Shown here: positions 6,998-9,096 of the stretch, in pieces
How positions within the stretch are numbered: position 1 is the stretch's first letter
Layout: every line of letters begins with the position of its first letter
Assembly: GCA_030837445.1 (NCBI GenBank)
Contig: JAUPKM010000665.1
Span: 1 to 9,096 of the forward strand
Reading direction: 5' to 3'
Length of the DNA: 9,096 nucleotides
From: Actinomycetota bacterium
Lineage (GTDB): Bacteria; Actinomycetota; Actinomycetes; S36-B12; UBA10799
Made by a program: the position numbers and the translations under genes
Notes under the pieces: model-generated
The model's input: only the letters and a program-made list of their open reading frames with translations
Told to the model about the DNA's origin: nothing
The model's database searches: none

Positions 6998-7495
6998 CTA
7001 GGGCTGGCCGGGGGTCGCCTCGGCCGACCGGGACGCGGCTGCCGCCGACTGCGAGGCTGCTGAGTCAGCCAGCGCGGCTCGCGCTTGCGCGAGCATGGCG
7101 TCCGCGGCTGCCAGCCTCGCCGGGTTCGCAGGGCGGTCTGTGCCGGCCTCGGCAAAGGCCGCACTCTGCGCCCGGAGCGCCCGCAGGTAGGCCTCGCGAG
7201 CCCGGCGGGACTCCACTTCGCTGCAGTCGGGCAGGTCGGCGGTGATAGCAGCAAGACTGGCGAACCCATTCGCCGCCACCACCGGGTTCGCCTCGGCCGC
7301 CGCCCGCACCTGGTTGGTCTGGGTGGCAATGGCGGCAAGTTGTTCATTGCTGCTGCGGCAGTTCTGGGCCGCATCGGAAGCCGTCGGGATTGCGGCCGAC
7401 CCGCAGGCCGTCACGGCGAGGGCGGCACCGGTGAGGATCGCGGCAGCGAACACCCTCGGCCGCAGCCGTGGTTGGCGTGCCCGATTCCGTCGCAT
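6998..7495 (-). CDS. Putative lipoprotein, Ala-rich and helical, hypothetical
   Basis: A 165-residue exported protein of unknown function. The N-terminus is strongly basic (eight Arg in the first 14 residues), followed by a hydrophobic stretch and the lipobox VTAC with lipidated Cys31, so it should be anchored to the outer face of the membrane. The mature part is mostly alpha-helical and Ala-rich, with two cysteines (in QNCRSS and LPDCSE) that could form a disulfide, and a low-complexity Ala/Ser C-terminal tail. ATG 7495 has an AGGA nine bases upstream; an in-frame ATG at 7513 would add MAGSTT and lacks a site. It precedes the membrane protein gene by 52 bases in a likely two-gene operon and diverges from the aminotransferase. 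No family was recognised; a heme- or peptide-binding role cannot be read from the sequence. Confidence 0.85.
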   Translation of the reverse strand: MRRNRARQPRLRPRVFAAAILTGAALAVTACGSAAIPTASDAAQNCRSSNEQLAAIATQTNQVRAAAEANPVVAANGFASLAAITADLPDCSEVESRRAREAYLRALRAQSAAFAEAGTDRPANPARLAAADAMLAQARAALADSAASQSAAAASRSAEATPGQP

Positions 7496-7576
7496 CGTGG
7501 TTGATCCTGCCATGGAACCACGACCGATCGGCGCTACCGTGTAGGTCGAAGTGTCCGACCCGCAGGAAGGTTCGCC
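7496..7576. promoter_or_regulatory. Divergent promoter region between lipoprotein and aminotransferase genes
   Basis: These 81 bases must hold the start signals of both divergent genes. On the plus strand, GGAACC (7514-7519) followed after 18 bases by CGTG (7538-7541) loosely resembles an ECF-sigma promoter, and an 8-bp palindrome CCGATCGG (7524-7531) lies between the two boxes. The aminotransferase ribosome site AGGAAGG is at 7564-7570, six bases before its ATG. Only the ribosome site is convincing; the promoter assignment is weak. Confidence 0.35.
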
Positions 7577-8938
7577 ATGACCGCGATCGACCGAGTTCGG
7601 CTTGCACTCCTCCTGGCTGAGGAACGGGCCCAACATGAACTGCGCAATCCACTCAGCCGCGAGCAGTACGCCGCCGCCGACCACCTGTTCGGACGCGTGC
7701 CGATGACCTGGATGAACAAGTGGTCGGGTGGCACCCCGATGTACCTGCAGTCGGCAGTCGGCAATCGAATCACCGATATCGATGGCAACACCTACGTCGA
7801 TTTCGCACTCGGCGACACCGGTGCGATGGCGGGCCACTCGCCTGCGGCGACGGTTGCCGCTGTCGTAGAGCGGGCGGGCGAGTTAGGCGGGATTACGACC
7901 ATGCTGCCGACCGCGGATGCCGAGTGGGTGGCCGCAGAATTGACGCGGAGGTTCCGGCTGCCGCAGTGGTCCTTCGCGCTGAGCGCCTCCGATGCCAATC
8001 GCTGGGCGTTGCGGCTCGCGCGGATGCTGACCGGCCGATCGCGCATTTGCTCCTTCTCCTACGGCTACCACGGAACGGTCGATGAGACCTTCGCCGTGTT
8101 GGACGCCGACGGCCGCACGGTCTCACGGCCAGGCAATGTCGGGGCTTCGGTGGCACTCGAGCTGACCACTCGGGTGGCTGAATTCAACGATCTGGAATCG
8201 GTGGAAAGGGCGCTGGCCGGTGAGGATGTCGCTGTCCTGATCACCGAGCCTGCCATGACGAATATCGGCATCGTGTTGCCCGAACCGGGCTTCCTCACCG
8301 GCCTCCGGGAGCTGTGCGACCGCTACGGGACACTGCTGCTGATTGATGAGACCCACACCTTCAGCGCTGGTCCCGGAGGCTGCACGGCTGCCTGGGACCT
8401 GCGGCCGGACATCTTCGTCATCGGCAAGTCCCTCGGTGGGGGGATCCCCTGCGGGGCCTACGGTCTGACGGCGGAACTGGCCGAACGGGCGCTGGTCAGC
8501 CCGGACGCCGATCTGGTCGATGTCGGCGGGGTCGGTGGCACCCTCGCTGGTAACGCAGTGTCGCTGGCAGCCATGCGGGCCACCCTCGGCCAGGTGCTGA
8601 CCGATGATGCGTTCGGTCCGATGATCGACCTCGGCTCGCGGTTCACGGAAGGTGTGCAGGACGTTATCGATCGAACCGGTGTCGAATGGTCCGTCAGTCA
8701 GCTCGGCGCCCGTGCGGAGTATCGGTTCGCGAGTCCGGCGCCCAGTTGTGGGACGGATTCGGCGGCGGCCACAGATCCGGAGTTGGAGGAGTACCTCCAC
8801 CTCTACATGAGCAACCGAGGGGTGCTCATCACCCCCTTCCACAACATGGCGCTGATGTGCCCGGCGACCACCGCCGCGGACGTCGACCTACACACCGAAC
8901 TTTTCGCGGCCGCCGTTGATCGGCTGTCGGCCGACTAG
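7577..8938 (+). CDS. Class III PLP-dependent aminotransferase, glutamate-1-semialdehyde aminomutase-like
   Basis: A 453-residue cytosolic fold-type I PLP enzyme. Visible motifs: N-terminal substrate/dimer segment ending in DIDGNTYVDFALGDTGAMAGH; cofactor-phosphate loop SASDANRWALRLAR, where canonical relatives have S-G-T-E-A; SYGYHGTVDETF with the ring-stacking aromatic; LLIDETHTF with Asp257 that contacts the pyridine nitrogen; and GKSLGGGIPCGAYG with Lys284 as Schiff-base lysine. All catalytic residues are present, so the enzyme should be active. The changed phosphate loop and the DETHT motif (in place of DEV) separate it from housekeeping HemL and place it in the broad 'aspartate aminotransferase family' group, whose members act on varied amino acids. 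The substrate cannot be deduced. The start has AGGAAGG six bases upstream. It could supply a modified amino acid, or act with the export system, but direct linkage is not shown. Confidence 0.88.
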   Translation: MTAIDRVRLALLLAEERAQHELRNPLSREQYAAADHLFGRVPMTWMNKWSGGTPMYLQSAVGNRITDIDGNTYVDFALGDTGAMAGHSPAATVAAVVERAGELGGITTMLPTADAEWVAAELTRRFRLPQWSFALSASDANRWALRLARMLTGRSRICSFSYGYHGTVDETFAVLDADGRTVSRPGNVGASVALELTTRVAEFNDLESVERALAGEDVAVLITEPAMTNIGIVLPEPGFLTGLRELCDRYGTLLLIDETHTFSAGPGGCTAAWDLRPDIFVIGKSLGGGIPCGAYGLTAELAERALVSPDADLVDVGGVGGTLAGNAVSLAAMRATLGQVLTDDAFGPMIDLGSRFTEGVQDVIDRTGVEWSVSQLGARAEYRFASPAPSCGTDSAAATDPELEEYLHLYMSNRGVLITPFHNMALMCPATTAADVDLHTELFAAAVDRLSAD

Positions 8939-9057
8939 GGCTTGGCAATCTTTTGGCTTGCGCCGGATCCGCTCGCGCTGGTGCCAGCCTGTTCAAGCTG
9001 CGGTGCACCCCCGGGCAAACCGGTCGACACCAAGCTCGCGGCTTCAATATCGGGCAT
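8935..9057 (-). CDS. Weak candidate small ORF convergent with the aminotransferase
   Basis: A 40-residue frame starts at ATG 9057-9055, with GGAG ten bases upstream, and ends at TAG 8937-8935, overlapping the aminotransferase stop codon. The product begins MPDIEAASLV and ends QKIAKP, rich in Gly, Ser and Ala. Third-position GC is about two thirds, lower than in the solid genes here. It could be a small gene, the C-terminus of a longer frame (the frame stays open to the right edge) or chance. No family resemblance was found. Confidence 0.22.
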   Translation of the reverse strand: MPDIEAASLVSTGLPGGAPQLEQAGTSASGSGASQKIAKP

Positions 9058-9095
9058 TCGCGGCCATCTCCAACGAGGACTGGGCGTTCGCGGCC
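9052..9095 (+). repeat. Two 14-bp direct repeats with 30-bp period at the right edge
   Basis: GGGCATTCGCGGCC (9052-9065) and GGGCGTTCGCGGCC (9082-9095) differ at one base and lie exactly 30 bases apart, a multiple of three. In one plus-strand frame each gives the pentapeptide tail A-F-A-A after Arg or Trp, with ISNED between, and codons there are GC-ending. Only two units are visible before the window ends, so this may be the start of a protein repeat, a longer array, or coincidence. Confidence 0.4.
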
Positions 9096-9096
9096 C

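Noticed and set aside
6592..7245. 217-codon plus-strand frame across the membrane protein and lipoprotein genes
   Set aside because: Antisense to two genes with good ribosome sites and export signals; the product is a Gly/Arg/Pro-rich shadow.
7496..7837. Longer minus-strand version of the lipoprotein (279 codons from 7837)
   Set aside because: The extension runs antisense through the aminotransferase start and would bury the signal peptide and lipobox in the middle of the protein.

Overview
This is a high-GC window with GC-rich third codon positions and compact genes. Together with the exporter type, this points to an actinobacterium (Actinomycetota); the genus cannot be fixed from the sequence alone.

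Layout. (1) Positions 1-750, minus strand: the N-terminal 250 codons of a secreted GH16 beta-glucanase (laminarinase-like), cut by the left edge. (2) Positions 751-977: a 227-bp divergent intergenic region with a good promoter candidate for the glucanase and the ribosome binding site of the next operon. (3) Positions 978-6423, plus strand: a tightly coupled three-gene operon joined by two ATGA overlaps. It encodes an HlyD-type adaptor, an ABC transporter with an N-terminal C39 peptidase-like domain, and a second, larger ABC transporter with a long non-peptidase N-terminus. This is the export trio of NHLM/proteusin-type RiPP ('NHLM bacteriocin') systems. (4) Positions 6424-6501: a short convergent gap with a 9-bp tandem repeat (about 5.6 copies) and a weak hairpin. 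(5) Positions 6502-7495, minus strand: two co-oriented small genes for cell-envelope proteins, a lipoprotein and a single-pass membrane protein with a nine-proline tract. (6) Positions 7577-8938, plus strand: a class III PLP-dependent aminotransferase of the glutamate-1-semialdehyde aminomutase type, transcribed divergently from the lipoprotein. (7) Positions 8939-9096: an unresolved right edge with a 30-bp-period repeat and a weak convergent small ORF.

How they fit together. The adaptor and two transporters should form one membrane export machine for a leader-bearing peptide. No precursor peptide or recognisable RiPP-modifying enzyme lies inside the window, so the cargo must be encoded elsewhere or not yet recognised. 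The most notable observation is that the C39 domain has serine (Ser20) where the catalytic cysteine belongs, while the oxyanion Gln14, His93 and Asp109 are kept and a cysteine appears four residues later (Cys24). The peptidase domain may therefore be a leader-binding, non-cleaving domain. The glucanase looks like an unrelated neighbour. Whether the aminotransferase and the two envelope proteins belong to the export system is open.
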